Of a stretch of DNA of 49,495 nt, positions 35,266 to 43,048 are shown one piece after another (within the stretch, counting starts at the first letter, position 1; each line of letters starts with the position of its first letter). Location of the stretch: contig NZ_MECK01000323.1 of assembly GCF_014596465.1 (NCBI RefSeq), forward strand, positions 1-49,495, written 5' to 3'. Below the pieces are notes generated by a model. It searched no databases, was not told where the DNA came from, and saw only the letters and a program-made list of their open reading frames with translations. This stretch comes from Streptomyces sp. CBMA123 (GTDB lineage: Bacteria > Actinomycetota > Actinomycetes > Streptomycetales > Streptomycetaceae). Both the position numbers and the translations under genes were made by a program.

Positions 35266-36111
35266 ATGAAGAACGCATCTCTGACCGGCACCGTCTTCGT
35301 TCTCGTACACGGCGCCTGGCACAGCTCCGGACAGTGGGCGGCGACGCAGCGCGTGCTGACCGGACTGGGCGCTGCGAGCGTGGCCGTCGACCTGCCGGGG
35401 CACGGCTTCGACGCACCCCTGCCCACCGGATACCTGCTGCCCGGCCAGCCGGGCCTACTGACCGAGAGGTCACGGCTGGCCCCCGTGACGATGGACGACT
35501 GCGCCGAGGCCGTACTGAGCGTCCTGCGCCAGGTGCGTCACCATCGCACGGTCGTGCTCGTCGCCCACAGCGCGGGCGGCGGCCCCGCGTCCCTGGCCGC
35601 GGAGTGGGCGCCCGAGCTGGTGGGCCGGATCGTCTACCTGTCCGCGTTCGTCCCGGGCGGGCGGCCGCGGTTCCTCGACTACCTGGGCTCACCCGAGAAC
35701 GCCACCGCGCTGGGCCGGAACCTGAACCTCGGCGACCCCGAGGCCCTGGGCGCCGTACGGATCAATCCGCTCTCAACGGATCCCGCCTACCTCGACGAAC
35801 TGCGGGAAACCCACTACCACGACACCCCGCTGGACCGCTTCGACCGGTGGCGGTCCGCGCTGAGCCCTGATCTGCCGCTGGCGATCCCGACGGCTCCGGT
35901 CACCCTGACCGCGGCACGGTGGGGGCGCATTCCACGAACCTTCCTGCGCTGCGCCGAGGACCGGGCGCTGGCACCCGCCGCGCAGGACCTGATGATCGCG
36001 GAAGCCGACCGGGCCTTCCCCGGTAACCCGTTCACCGTGCGTACCCTGCCCGGCAGCCACAGCCCGTTCGCAGCCCGGCCGGGCGAGCTCGCCGCGGTTC
36101 TCGCCTCGTGA
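35266..36111 (+). CDS. alpha/beta hydrolase (esterase)
   Basis: 281 residues from ATG 35266 (GGAG close upstream). FVLVHGAWHSSGQWAATQRVL is the HGxW oxyanion-loop start of the methylesterase/EstC-like group; the nucleophile elbow LVAHSAGGGPAS has Ser102. The acid may be Asp in LRCAEDRALAP and the His is in LPGSHSPFAARPGE near residue 267. No signal peptide, so it acts in the cytoplasm. Likely hydrolyses an ester taken up from outside, induced through the divergent LysR. Confidence 0.9.
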   Translation: MKNASLTGTVFVLVHGAWHSSGQWAATQRVLTGLGAASVAVDLPGHGFDAPLPTGYLLPGQPGLLTERSRLAPVTMDDCAEAVLSVLRQVRHHRTVVLVAHSAGGGPASLAAEWAPELVGRIVYLSAFVPGGRPRFLDYLGSPENATALGRNLNLGDPEALGAVRINPLSTDPAYLDELRETHYHDTPLDRFDRWRSALSPDLPLAIPTAPVTLTAARWGRIPRTFLRCAEDRALAPAAQDLMIAEADRAFPGNPFTVRTLPGSHSPFAARPGELAAVLAS

Positions 36112-36606
36112 GCCGGCAGCGGCCCGTGAAGGGTCCCGCGTTCCTGAGCGCGGGGCGGCGCGCGGCCGGTGGCGGCGGGCGGCTCGTACTGCCGGTCGCG
36201 GGGCTCGAAAGCCCCGAGGCCGAGCCGGCCTGCGGCCTCGTCCGGCTCCGCCGTCCGCGAACCTCACACCCGAAACGATCAGTGAGCCGGAGGTGGTGCC
36301 GGCCGGGCTGAGCGAGGTGGCGGCGGTGAGGACGACGGCGGTCGACGCCACCGTCCGGCGCGGTCACCACCCTGCCCCGGTCCGTCACGAGGCCGTCATG
36401 ATCCGGGCACGTCGCGCGCATCATCGGCACCTCGGGCGCATGGACACGACGCGGTGCGCGGGCGAGGATGGCCCCTTCGGACCGTCATGTGTACGAACCC
36501 AGGCGCCGGCCGGACCCGCCGGTCGCGGCGACGGTGAGGACCGGGAGCGCCGCGCGGGGCAACCGGGCGCAGGCCGGGGGCGTCTTGGTACGGACGGAGG
36601 GGAACC
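36112..36606. other. stretch without a supportable gene
   Basis: About 495 bases between the esterase and the next gene. A minus-strand frame from GTG 36351 begins with VASTAVVLTAATSLSPAGTTSGSLIVSGVRF, which resembles the start of a secreted protein, but it degenerates to Arg/Pro-rich sequence and runs into the esterase; it may be a relic. A small hairpin (CGAGGCC 36215-36221 with GGCCTCG 36234-36240) lies in it. I see no RNA gene. Confidence 0.4.
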
Positions 36607-37998
36607 GTGAGCCGGGAGGGGACGATGGGACGTCGGGAGCTGGAGCCGGAACTGGCCGCGCTGGTGCGGGCGGTGTTCGCGGAGGCGGGGAGCGAGGTGA
36701 CCCTGCACGGGGACGTCGCCCGGGACGCCCAGGGGCGCGACTACGGGCTCGGCGGGCTGCTCGAACTGGTGGAACGGCGGTCGGACGCACCGTTGCCGGA
36801 GCTGGTCCGCGCCCATGTCCTCGAACTGGTCGCCGCCGTCCAGGGCCCGGGGGCGGGCAGGGCCGGTTCGCCGGAGGAGACGGTCGCCCGGCTCTACCCG
36901 CTGCTCCTGGACGCCGCGACCCTGGCCGACCCCGCGCAGTACCCGCACGCGCTCGAAGTCGTGCCCGGGATGCTGGAGTTCCTCGCACTGGAGTCGCCCG
37001 TCGGCTGGCAGGTGCTGACCTCCGAGGCCGTCGCCGAACTCGCCGACGCGTCGTACCTGCGCCGGGGCGCGCGGGCGCGGCTGGCCCGGCTGCCCGTCGA
37101 GCGGCACGAGGTCCGGCCGACCGGGCAGGGCGGCAACCTCCATGTCGTCAGCGGGAGTTCGGCGCTGACCGGGAGCCGGGTGCTCGTCCTGGACGCCATC
37201 CACCGCGAGCTGACGGGGCGGGAACTGCCGCCGGACGGCGCGGTGGTGGCGTTCCCCACGCCGTTCTCCCTGCTGTTCGCGCCGTTCGACCTGCGGGTGC
37301 CGGAGGTGCTGCAGGTCCTGATCGAGACGGCGGCCCGGGAGTTCGACGCGTCCGGTGCGCCGCTGTCCCCGCACACCTACTGGTGGCGGGGCGGCGAGCT
37401 GACCCCGCTCACCGCGGTGGCGGGGGGTGGACAGCTGGAGCTGGTGAACGCGGACGAGGTCATCGCCGCCGTCACCCGGCTGGCCGGCGGGGAAGGGGAG
37501 GTGTCCGGACGGCGCCCGCACCACTACGGCTTCGCGCACCGCCTGCTGCCCTCGCTCACCCACCTGGGGTCGGTGCCGGGGGAGCGGATCGGCGCCGAGC
37601 TGCTGCGGCTCTGGGAGCAGCACGGCGCGACGCTGCCCGCGGACCAGCGGCTGGCACCGGACGGCCTCCAGGGCGGATTCGTCCAGGCGGGCCGGCACCG
37701 GATGCTCCTGGTCGCGCTCCCGGTGCCGCGGGCGGCGACGGAGGCCTTCGCGGTCGTGCTGGCCTGGCCGGGCGACGGCTCCGGGCAACGGGCCTTCGCC
37801 CTGGAGTACGCGGTCGACCCGATCACGGGCGAGCGCGGGGCGGTGCTGGGCGAGTGGGAGACGGCGAGCCGTCACCGGCTGCACCGGACGGGCATGACCG
37901 CCGAGGCCCGTCCCTTCATCGAGGCTGTCGTGGCCCTTCTCGACCCGCCGCCTCCGCCGCCGGTGAAGGCGAAGCGACGCGGTCTGTTCCGGCGCTGA
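36607..37998 (+). CDS. uncharacterised 463-residue cytoplasmic protein
   Basis: GTG 36607 follows GGAGGGGAACC, a good ribosome binding site. I do not recognise the family with confidence. There is no signal peptide or membrane helix. The N-terminal 80 residues (ELEPELAALVRAVFAEAG...GGLLELVERR) and the middle block (SYLRRGARARLARLPVERHEVRPTGQGGNLHVVSGSSALTGSRVLVLD ... AVVAFPTPFSLLFAPFDLRVPEVLQVLIE) look like two alpha/beta modules. That block faintly recalls DUF1444-type proteins. The tail is Pro-run plus basic (LLDPPPPPPVKAKRRGLFRR), as in proteins that dock on membranes or partners. Monocistronic. Confidence 0.75.
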   Translation: MSREGTMGRRELEPELAALVRAVFAEAGSEVTLHGDVARDAQGRDYGLGGLLELVERRSDAPLPELVRAHVLELVAAVQGPGAGRAGSPEETVARLYPLLLDAATLADPAQYPHALEVVPGMLEFLALESPVGWQVLTSEAVAELADASYLRRGARARLARLPVERHEVRPTGQGGNLHVVSGSSALTGSRVLVLDAIHRELTGRELPPDGAVVAFPTPFSLLFAPFDLRVPEVLQVLIETAAREFDASGAPLSPHTYWWRGGELTPLTAVAGGGQLELVNADEVIAAVTRLAGGEGEVSGRRPHHYGFAHRLLPSLTHLGSVPGERIGAELLRLWEQHGATLPADQRLAPDGLQGGFVQAGRHRMLLVALPVPRAATEAFAVVLAWPGDGSGQRAFALEYAVDPITGERGAVLGEWETASRHRLHRTGMTAEARPFIEAVVALLDPPPPPPVKAKRRGLFRR

Positions 37999-38100
37999 AC
38001 GCGGCCCGCCCCGGCGACGCTGAGTACGTTCCGTGCGGGATCTGGCGGTTCGCCGAAAGCGGGCACGGCGGTGCCCAGTTCGGGCGTGTGAGCGCCCCCG

Positions 38101-39111
38101 TCACTCGCCGTCCGGCGGCAGCCACCGGTTGGTGTCGATCTTGCCGGGGGCCAGTCGGTGCACGACCTCGGCGAGTTCGACGCAGGCCTGCTCGATCCGC
38201 CGGTAGGTGTTGCGCTGCTCGGCGACGATCGCGGACAGCAGCAGTCCGGTGAGCGCCGCGCAGCCGTTGAGTGCCTGGAGGATCACCATGTCGGCGACCA
38301 GCCCGTGCCCGGCGAACGGACCGGAGTGGTGGGTGGCCGCCGTGATGGTGAGCACCGAGACCAGGAGCACGCAGGGCGCGGCGCCGGGCAACTGGAAGCG
38401 CAGCGCCGCCCAGATCAGGAACGGGAAGACCAGGAAGAGCAGACCCAGCGTGGTGGAGGTGGCGATCACGGTCACGGCGGCGGTGCCGGCCAGCAGCAGG
38501 ACCGGCTCGACCCAGTCGAACGCGCGGAGACCGGCGGGCAGCCGAGCCGTGCGCAGCGCCAGCAGCAGCGGGGTGACCACGAGGACGCCCATCGCGTCGC
38601 CGGTCCACCAGGCCGACCAGGTGGACCAGAACCCGTCGACCGGCAGGGTCCCGTTCAGGACCAGGACGGCGGTGCCGGTGCCGGAGCTGATCAGCATCCC
38701 GGTGAACGCTCCCAGGAAGACCAGGGCCATGCCGTCCCGGAGCCGGTCCAGCTCGATCCGGAACCGGGCCCGGCGCAGCATCAGGTACGCGGCGACCGGG
38801 GCCAGGGTGTTCCCGGTGACGATGCCGATCGACCCCCAGCGCGGCGGCCCGGTGACGAGGATCACCAGGAAGGCCCCCAGGGCCACCCCGGGCCAGAAGC
38901 GGAGCCCGAACAGGAGCAGACAGGTGAGCGCGATCCCGGTCGGCGGCCAGAGCGGGGTGACCTTGGCCCCGCCGACCACCACCTGTTGCAGCAGGCCGAT
39001 CCGGCCGGCCGCGAGGTAGACCGCGGTGACCGCGAGCAGGCGCGCGGCGGCCACGGCCAGCTGGCGGGGGTCGCGGGAACGGGGCTCGGTCGTCGGCGGC
39101 ATGGTAGTCAT
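38101..39111 (-). CDS. MASE1-domain integral membrane protein
   Basis: 336 residues from ATG 39111 (GTG 39129 and ATG 39102 are alternatives; none has a good ribosome binding site). About eight membrane helices form a MASE1 sensor: YLAAGRIGLLQQVVVGGAKVTPLWPPTGIALTCLLLFG at the start and LFLVFPFLIWAALRFQLPGAA near the end are its hallmarks. It has no output domain: after the last helix only about 45 cytoplasmic residues follow (RNTYRRIEQACVELAEVVHRL). MASE1 is usually fused to GGDEF, kinase or SpoIIE phosphatase domains. Here a SpoIIE-type phosphatase is the separate gene just upstream on the same strand, a probable partner. Confidence 0.88.
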   Translation of the reverse strand: MTTMPPTTEPRSRDPRQLAVAAARLLAVTAVYLAAGRIGLLQQVVVGGAKVTPLWPPTGIALTCLLLFGLRFWPGVALGAFLVILVTGPPRWGSIGIVTGNTLAPVAAYLMLRRARFRIELDRLRDGMALVFLGAFTGMLISSGTGTAVLVLNGTLPVDGFWSTWSAWWTGDAMGVLVVTPLLLALRTARLPAGLRAFDWVEPVLLLAGTAAVTVIATSTTLGLLFLVFPFLIWAALRFQLPGAAPCVLLVSVLTITAATHHSGPFAGHGLVADMVILQALNGCAALTGLLLSAIVAEQRNTYRRIEQACVELAEVVHRLAPGKIDTNRWLPPDGE

Positions 39112-39119
39112 CTGACTAC
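39104..39119. promoter_or_regulatory. inverted repeat over the MASE1 start
   Basis: GTAGTCA (39104-39110) and TGACTAC (39113-39119) with a 2-nt centre cover the ATG at 39111. It could be an operator or could occlude the start codon in the mRNA. Confidence 0.4.
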
Positions 39120-39178
39120 GTTCGGGCACCTCGGTGCGGGCGTGACACGCGCGGGCTCCCGGCCGACCGGGTCGTAGC

Positions 39179-39997
39179 TCAGTCGTCGTGGCGCAGCACC
39201 AGCACCGCCGCGTCGTCGGTGTGGCCGGTCAGGTCGGCGACTTCCAGCAGTTCGGCGGCCAGGGCGTCCGGGTCGTCCGCGACCCGCTCCCGCAGCACGG
39301 CCGCCACCCGGGCCAGTCCGGCTTCGATCGGGAACTCCGGGCCCTCGACCACCCCGTCCGTGACCAGCGCGATGACCTCCGTCCCGGAGAAGCGGTGGTG
39401 GCTCACCGGGTACGTCTGGCCGGGCAGCACGCCCAGCGGCGGGCCGCCGTCATCGTCGGGGCAGTGCCCCCAGCGACCGTCGGCGTTCGCCCAGACCGGC
39501 GGGACGTGCCCGGCCCGAGCGTGCGAGAGGTCCCCGGTGGCCGGGTCGTAGCGCAGGAAGCTGCAGGTGGCGAAGCGGCGACTGTCCATGGAGATCAGCA
39601 GGTCATTGGCGCGGCCGAGGACCTCGCCGGGGTCCGTGGCCGTCCTTGCCACGGCGCGCAGGCCGACCCGCACCTGGCCCATGATCGCCGCCGCCTCCAC
39701 GTCATGGCCCTGGACGTCGCCGAGCGAGAAGGCCACCGAGTCGTCCGGCAGCCGGAAGCCGTCGTACCAGTCACCGCCGATGCTCAGCCCGTGCCGGGCC
39801 GGCGCGTACCGGGCGGCCGCCCGGAGCCCGGGCGGCTGCGGGAGCGCGGCCGGCAGCAGCTCGCGCTGCAACGCCTCGGCCAGCTCCACCCGGGCCCGCT
39901 GGAGCTCGGCCTGCTCCAGCGCGGACGCGGTGAGCCGGCCGAGCTCGGTCAGCAGGTCGTCCGCGCTCGGGCGATCGGTGGGGCGGCGTCGGCTCAT
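39179..39997 (-). CDS. SpoIIE/PP2C-type serine phosphatase
   Basis: 272 residues from ATG 39997 (GGAGGG four bases upstream). After a short helical N-terminus (LLTELGRLTASALEQAELQRARVELAEALQRELLP), residues about 75-270 are a PPM-type SpoIIE domain: GGDWYDGFRLPDDSVAFSLGDVQGHDVEAA holds the metal-binding Asp pairs, then FATCSFLRYDPATGDLSHARAGHVPPVW, VTDGVVEG and HTDDAAVLVLR with the remaining Asp ligands. No sensor domain of its own. It likely dephosphorylates an anti-sigma-factor antagonist, with the downstream MASE1 protein as membrane input (inference). Confidence 0.92.
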   Translation of the reverse strand: MSRRRPTDRPSADDLLTELGRLTASALEQAELQRARVELAEALQRELLPAALPQPPGLRAAARYAPARHGLSIGGDWYDGFRLPDDSVAFSLGDVQGHDVEAAAIMGQVRVGLRAVARTATDPGEVLGRANDLLISMDSRRFATCSFLRYDPATGDLSHARAGHVPPVWANADGRWGHCPDDDGGPPLGVLPGQTYPVSHHRFSGTEVIALVTDGVVEGPEFPIEAGLARVAAVLRERVADDPDALAAELLEVADLTGHTDDAAVLVLRHDD

Positions 39998-39999
39998 CG

Positions 40000-40305
40000 A
40001 CCCTCCGGCGGCGTGGGGGACGGGGTGGTCAGGGTCAGCGTATGTCGGCCGAACGGGGGACGGCCGCCCGAGCGACGCCGCGGTCACCCGTGGTAACCGA
40101 ACCGACGGTGATGACCTCATGGCCGAAAGGTGATCGGCGGGGCGCTCGGGCGGGGCTGCCGGATTCGCACTCCGGAGCGTGTCCGGCGCCGAGTCACAGG
40201 TGGCCCGCCGGCAACTGCGACCGGCGGGCGAACGGCGCAGCGGCCCGTCGATCGCGTCGAGTGCGGGCTCTCGCGGCTCCGCGGCTCCCCGTCGCGCGTC
40301 CCCGT
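40000..40305. other. gene-free stretch with one terminator
   Basis: About 300 bases between the SpoIIE-type phosphatase start and the FBP gene end. Apart from the hairpin at 40203-40229 and a weaker CCGGA/TCCGG dyad near 40160-40175, I see nothing in it. Confidence 0.5.
40203..40229 (-). terminator. terminator of the FBP gene
   Basis: Perfect 9-bp stem GCCCGCCGG/CCGGCGGGC with a 9-nt loop, 77 nt after the FBP stop on the minus strand. Confidence 0.55.
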
Positions 40306-40791
40306 TCAGGCGGTGACCTTGGCGACGAAGGCGGTCAGGTTGGCCGCTATCCGCTCGATCTTCTCCTCGACGGTGAGCGACTCGTGGAGCCGGGTGCCGA
40401 CCTCCCGCTTGCCGCGCACGTAGAGGGAGCAGGCGAGGTCGGTGCACATGTACGCGCCGACGGAGTTGCCCTGCTTGCCGGCCTTCCCGGCGAGCGGTGC
40501 GACCAGCAGCGAGATGCGCCCGGTGTGGGTGGTCACGCAGAGTGAGCAGATGCTGCGTCGGGCCTGCCAGGAGGCGGCGCCGGAGGAGCGCAGCGCGATC
40601 GCCACCGTGCGGCCGTCGACCTCGGCGGCGAGGTAGCCGCGGTCGGGGGCCTGCGGGTCACGCCAGCCGAGGAAGTCCAGGTCGTCCCAGGGCTGTTGGG
40701 CCAGGTCGCGGGGCACGTGCAGGCGCTTGGCCTCGCCCTTGCTGCAGTTGACGAAGGCGGCGCGGATCTCTTGTTCGGTCATCGGCTTCAT
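40306..40791 (-). CDS. FBP-domain (EF-G-binding treble-clef) protein
   Basis: 161 residues from ATG 40791 (ATG 40782 is also possible; no ribosome binding site is obvious). Belongs to the FBP_C family related to the C-terminal treble-clef zinc finger of FusB/FusC, the staphylococcal EF-G-binding fusidic-acid-resistance proteins. The zinc knuckles are ICSLCVTTH (Cys pair) and MCTDLACSLYVRG (Cys pair); DDLDFLGWRDPQAPDRGYLAAEVDG leads into the domain. Whether actinomycete members rescue EF-G or act otherwise is not established. Divergent from a TetR gene in an arrangement I have seen repeatedly in streptomycetes; 71 bp separate the starts. Confidence 0.87.
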   Translation of the reverse strand: MKPMTEQEIRAAFVNCSKGEAKRLHVPRDLAQQPWDDLDFLGWRDPQAPDRGYLAAEVDGRTVAIALRSSGAASWQARRSICSLCVTTHTGRISLLVAPLAGKAGKQGNSVGAYMCTDLACSLYVRGKREVGTRLHESLTVEEKIERIAANLTAFVAKVTA

Positions 40792-40806
40792 AGGGAGCAA
40801 CGTAAA

Positions 40807-40836
40807 TTACCTAGGAGGATTAGGCAAACGTATAAT
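40807..40836 (+). promoter_or_regulatory. TetR promoter with candidate operator
   Basis: -35 TTACCT (40807-40812), an 18-bp spacer and a perfect -10 TATAAT (40831-40836). The spacer holds CCTAGGAGGATTAGG (40810-40824), a CCTA...TAGG dyad that a TetR dimer could cover; it would also affect the divergent FBP gene. Confidence 0.6.
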
Positions 40837-40862
40837 GGCCTCAGTCGATCGAAGGGCAGGGC

Positions 40863-41432
40863 ATGGCACGCGTAGGACTGAACGCGGAACGACTCACCAG
40901 GGCGGGAGCGGACCTGGCCGACGAGGTCGGCTTCGACAAGGTCACGGTCTCGGCGCTGGCGCGGCACTTCGGCGTCAAGGACGCGAGCCTCTACTCGCAC
41001 GTCAGGAACTCGCAGGACCTCAAGACCAGGATCGCCCTGCTCGCCCTCGAGGAACTCGCCGACCGGGTCGCCGCCGCCCTGGCCGGACGCGCCGGCAAGG
41101 ACGCCCTGGCGGCCTTCGCCAACGCCTACCGCGACTACGCCCGCGAACACCCGGGCCGCTACGCCGCCGCGCAGCTCGAACTCGACTACGCGACTGCGCT
41201 CAACAGCGCGGCCGTCCGGCACTCGCAGATGACCCGCGCGATCCTGCGCGGCTACGACCTCGCCGAACCCGACGAGACCGACGCCGTCCGCCTGCTCGGC
41301 AGCACCTTCCACGGCTATGTGGCCCTGGAGCGCGCGGGGAGCTTCCAGCACACCCCGCGCACCACCGAACAGACCTGGTCGCGGATCCTGGACGCCCTCG
41401 ACGCCCTGCTGCGCAACTGGCCGAAGGCCTGA
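40863..41432 (+). CDS. TetR-family transcriptional regulator (WHG domain)
   Basis: 189 residues from ATG 40863. Residues about 8-55 form the helix-turn-helix (RLTRAGADLADEVGFDKVTVSALARHFGVKDASLYSHVRNSQDLKTRIAL). The C-terminal domain (AFANAYRDYAREHPGRYAAAQ ... LLGSTFHGYVALERAGSFQ) is the TetR_C_33/WHG type. Transcribed from the TATAAT promoter at 40831. Divergent from the FBP gene, which it probably represses together with itself through the CCTA...TAGG dyad. Confidence 0.93.
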   Translation: MARVGLNAERLTRAGADLADEVGFDKVTVSALARHFGVKDASLYSHVRNSQDLKTRIALLALEELADRVAAALAGRAGKDALAAFANAYRDYAREHPGRYAAAQLELDYATALNSAAVRHSQMTRAILRGYDLAEPDETDAVRLLGSTFHGYVALERAGSFQHTPRTTEQTWSRILDALDALLRNWPKA

Positions 41433-41649
41433 CGGCAGCCGGGCCGGGAGCCGGCACGTCGCTGCACCGCACGGGTGAAGCGGGTTTCCCGCGCGGCGGC
41501 AGCGGTTAGCGCTAAGTCGCGAATCAGCCGGGCCGGACGACGGAGAGGGCGGCAAGGCGCTGGTCACCCGAGAGAGTCTGCTGCGCGCCCTGACCTTCTG
41601 GCTGCGGCCGGCCTTCGCGCTGCGCCTGGTCAACCGGTTCCAGCGGCTC

Positions 41650-42495
41650 GTGGGCTTCGACCGTTCGATGGCCCTGGCCTCCAGCGCGTTCTCGGCCGTG
41701 ATCCCGCTGGTGATCGTCTCCGGCGTCGTCCTGGCCCACCTCGGCTCCAAGGACACCGCCCACCGGATCATCGACCGGTACGGCCTCACCGGAGGCGGCG
41801 CGGAGGCCGTGCTGTACGTCTTCTCGCCGAGTGCCGGGGTGGACACCGGGGTGGGCGTGTTCGGGCTGCTGTTCCTGGCGGTGTCGCTGCTGAGCTTCTC
41901 GCGCGCCGTCCAACGGCTGTTCGAACAGACTTGGGAGCTGCTGCCGCTGAGCGTCCGCAACACGCTCAACGGCCTGCGGTGGAGCGCCGGGCTGCTGGTC
42001 TACCTCACCGTGACGGCCTGGCTGTCCGCCGTCCTCGGGCAGGGGCGGCTGTCCCTGGGAGCGGTAGCCGTCCAGACTCCCGTGACCGCGGTCTTCCTGA
42101 TGTGGAGCGGCCGGGTCCTCTCCGCGGGAAGGGTCAGCTGGTGGGACCTGTTGCCGTTCGGTCTGGTCGGGGCGGTCGGGGAGGCCGCGTACTCGGTGGG
42201 CGCCACCGTCTACCTGCCCCGGCTGTTCAGCTCGTCCGCCAACCAGTACGGCGCGATGGGCGCGGTCTTCGCGCTGGTCTCCGCCCTCTTCGGCGTGATG
42301 TTCGTCCTGGTCGGCTCGGCGGCGGTCGGGCGGGAGGTGCGGGACGAGCTGGACCGCATCAAGCGGGGGGAACGCCCCGCCGACGACGAGGTCCGCCGGG
42401 AATGGGACGAGGTGATCGCGCACGCGCGTCTGAGGTGGCAGACCGCCCGGGAGCAGTTGGCGGCCCACCGTCGCTCCCGGAAGCCCGAGCGCTGA
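41650..42495 (+). CDS. YihY/BrkB-family integral membrane protein
   Basis: 281 residues from GTG 41650. Six membrane segments; the conserved YihY features are FDRSMALASSAFSAVIPLVIVSGVVL, LLFLAVSLLSFSRAVQRLFEQTWEL, and NQYGAMGAVFALVSALFGVMFVLVGSAAVGREV. The in-frame sequence before GTG 41650 (LRALTFWLRPAFALRLVNRFQRLV) also looks like real protein. It extends back at least to CTG 41560, but I find no ATG or GTG there, so the true start is unresolved. The molecular role of the family is not settled; earlier claims of RNase BN activity were withdrawn. Convergent with the small membrane-protein gene, 1 bp between stops. Confidence 0.85.
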   Translation: MGFDRSMALASSAFSAVIPLVIVSGVVLAHLGSKDTAHRIIDRYGLTGGGAEAVLYVFSPSAGVDTGVGVFGLLFLAVSLLSFSRAVQRLFEQTWELLPLSVRNTLNGLRWSAGLLVYLTVTAWLSAVLGQGRLSLGAVAVQTPVTAVFLMWSGRVLSAGRVSWWDLLPFGLVGAVGEAAYSVGATVYLPRLFSSSANQYGAMGAVFALVSALFGVMFVLVGSAAVGREVRDELDRIKRGERPADDEVRREWDEVIAHARLRWQTAREQLAAHRRSRKPER

Positions 42496-42496
42496 G

Positions 42497-42838
42497 CTAC
42501 CCCGCGGCGGACCGCGGGTCGCCCGGGCCCAGCGGCGCCTCTCGGCGCAGCCCGGCGAGCCCGGGTCCGGGGGCGAGGAACTCACGGATCCCGAAGGCGA
42601 TCAGGACCACGACGGCGAACCAGAACACCGGCAGCGCCGTGGGGTGACCCCAGAGGACGAAGAGCAGCGCGGCGACCGGCAGGATCCCGGCCCCGATCGC
42701 GCGCTTGGCGCGACGGCCGAACGACCGGCCCGGCCCGGCCCGGAATCGGCATCGTTCTCCCAGGATCTTCTCGGTCAAGGCCAGGGACTCTTCGGGGCCA
42801 AGGGCCTGCGCCCTGAGGATGTTGTAGCGCGCGTTCAT
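42497..42838 (-). CDS. small two-helix membrane protein
   Basis: 113 residues from ATG 42838 (GAGG about 8 nt upstream). Hydrophilic N-terminus (MNARYNILRAQALGPEESLALTEKILGERCRFR), then two adjoining helices about residues 49-64 (AGILPVAALLFVLWG) and 69-87 (LPVFWFAVVVLIAFGI), then a Pro/Gly tail. I recognise no domain. Shared intergenic region with the divergent AraC gene. Confidence 0.65.
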   Translation of the reverse strand: MNARYNILRAQALGPEESLALTEKILGERCRFRAGPGRSFGRRAKRAIGAGILPVAALLFVLWGHPTALPVFWFAVVVLIAFGIREFLAPGPGLAGLRREAPLGPGDPRSAAG

Positions 42839-42877
42839 GATCTGGACCTCGTCCGGATCGCAGATCAGCCTACTGCT

Positions 42878-42897
42878 CCGTCACCACCCGTCACCAC
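42878..42897 (+). repeat. tandem 10-bp direct repeat
   Basis: CCGTCACCAC occurs twice head to tail (42878-42887, 42888-42897) between the divergent small membrane-protein gene and araC-type gene. AraC proteins often bind direct repeats, though a 10-bp period is shorter than usual. Confidence 0.5.
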
Positions 42898-42941
42898 AAC
42901 CACCCCGCCCCACAGTCCACTTCGAGCGCCACCGCCACCCC

Positions 42942-42976
42942 GGAGTGGGAAGTCGGCCACACCGACTTCCCACTCC
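42942..42976. repeat. perfect 15-bp inverted repeat with 5-nt loop
   Basis: GGAGTGGGAAGTCGG (42942-42956) and its complement (42962-42976) flank CCACA. It lies between two divergent genes, where a terminator is unexpected; it may be an operator, an attenuator in the AraC leader, or the scar of a lost gene. Confidence 0.65.
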
Positions 42977-43048
42977 TCACGCCATGACGCCGATACTGGG
43001 CTCCAACACACCGCTGCGCCCCGCAGCGGGCCGGGAGTGGGGACGGGC

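Noticed and set aside
36215..36240. Hairpin as a possible RNA gene after the esterase
   Set aside because: Only a 7-bp stem with a 12-nt loop, of the kind expected by chance at this GC content.
39170..39200. tRNA-like D-arm string (GTAGCTCAGTCG) near the end of the SpoIIE phosphatase gene
   Set aside because: No matching acceptor stem, anticodon arm or T-loop follows, and the bases are the stop region of a well-supported gene.
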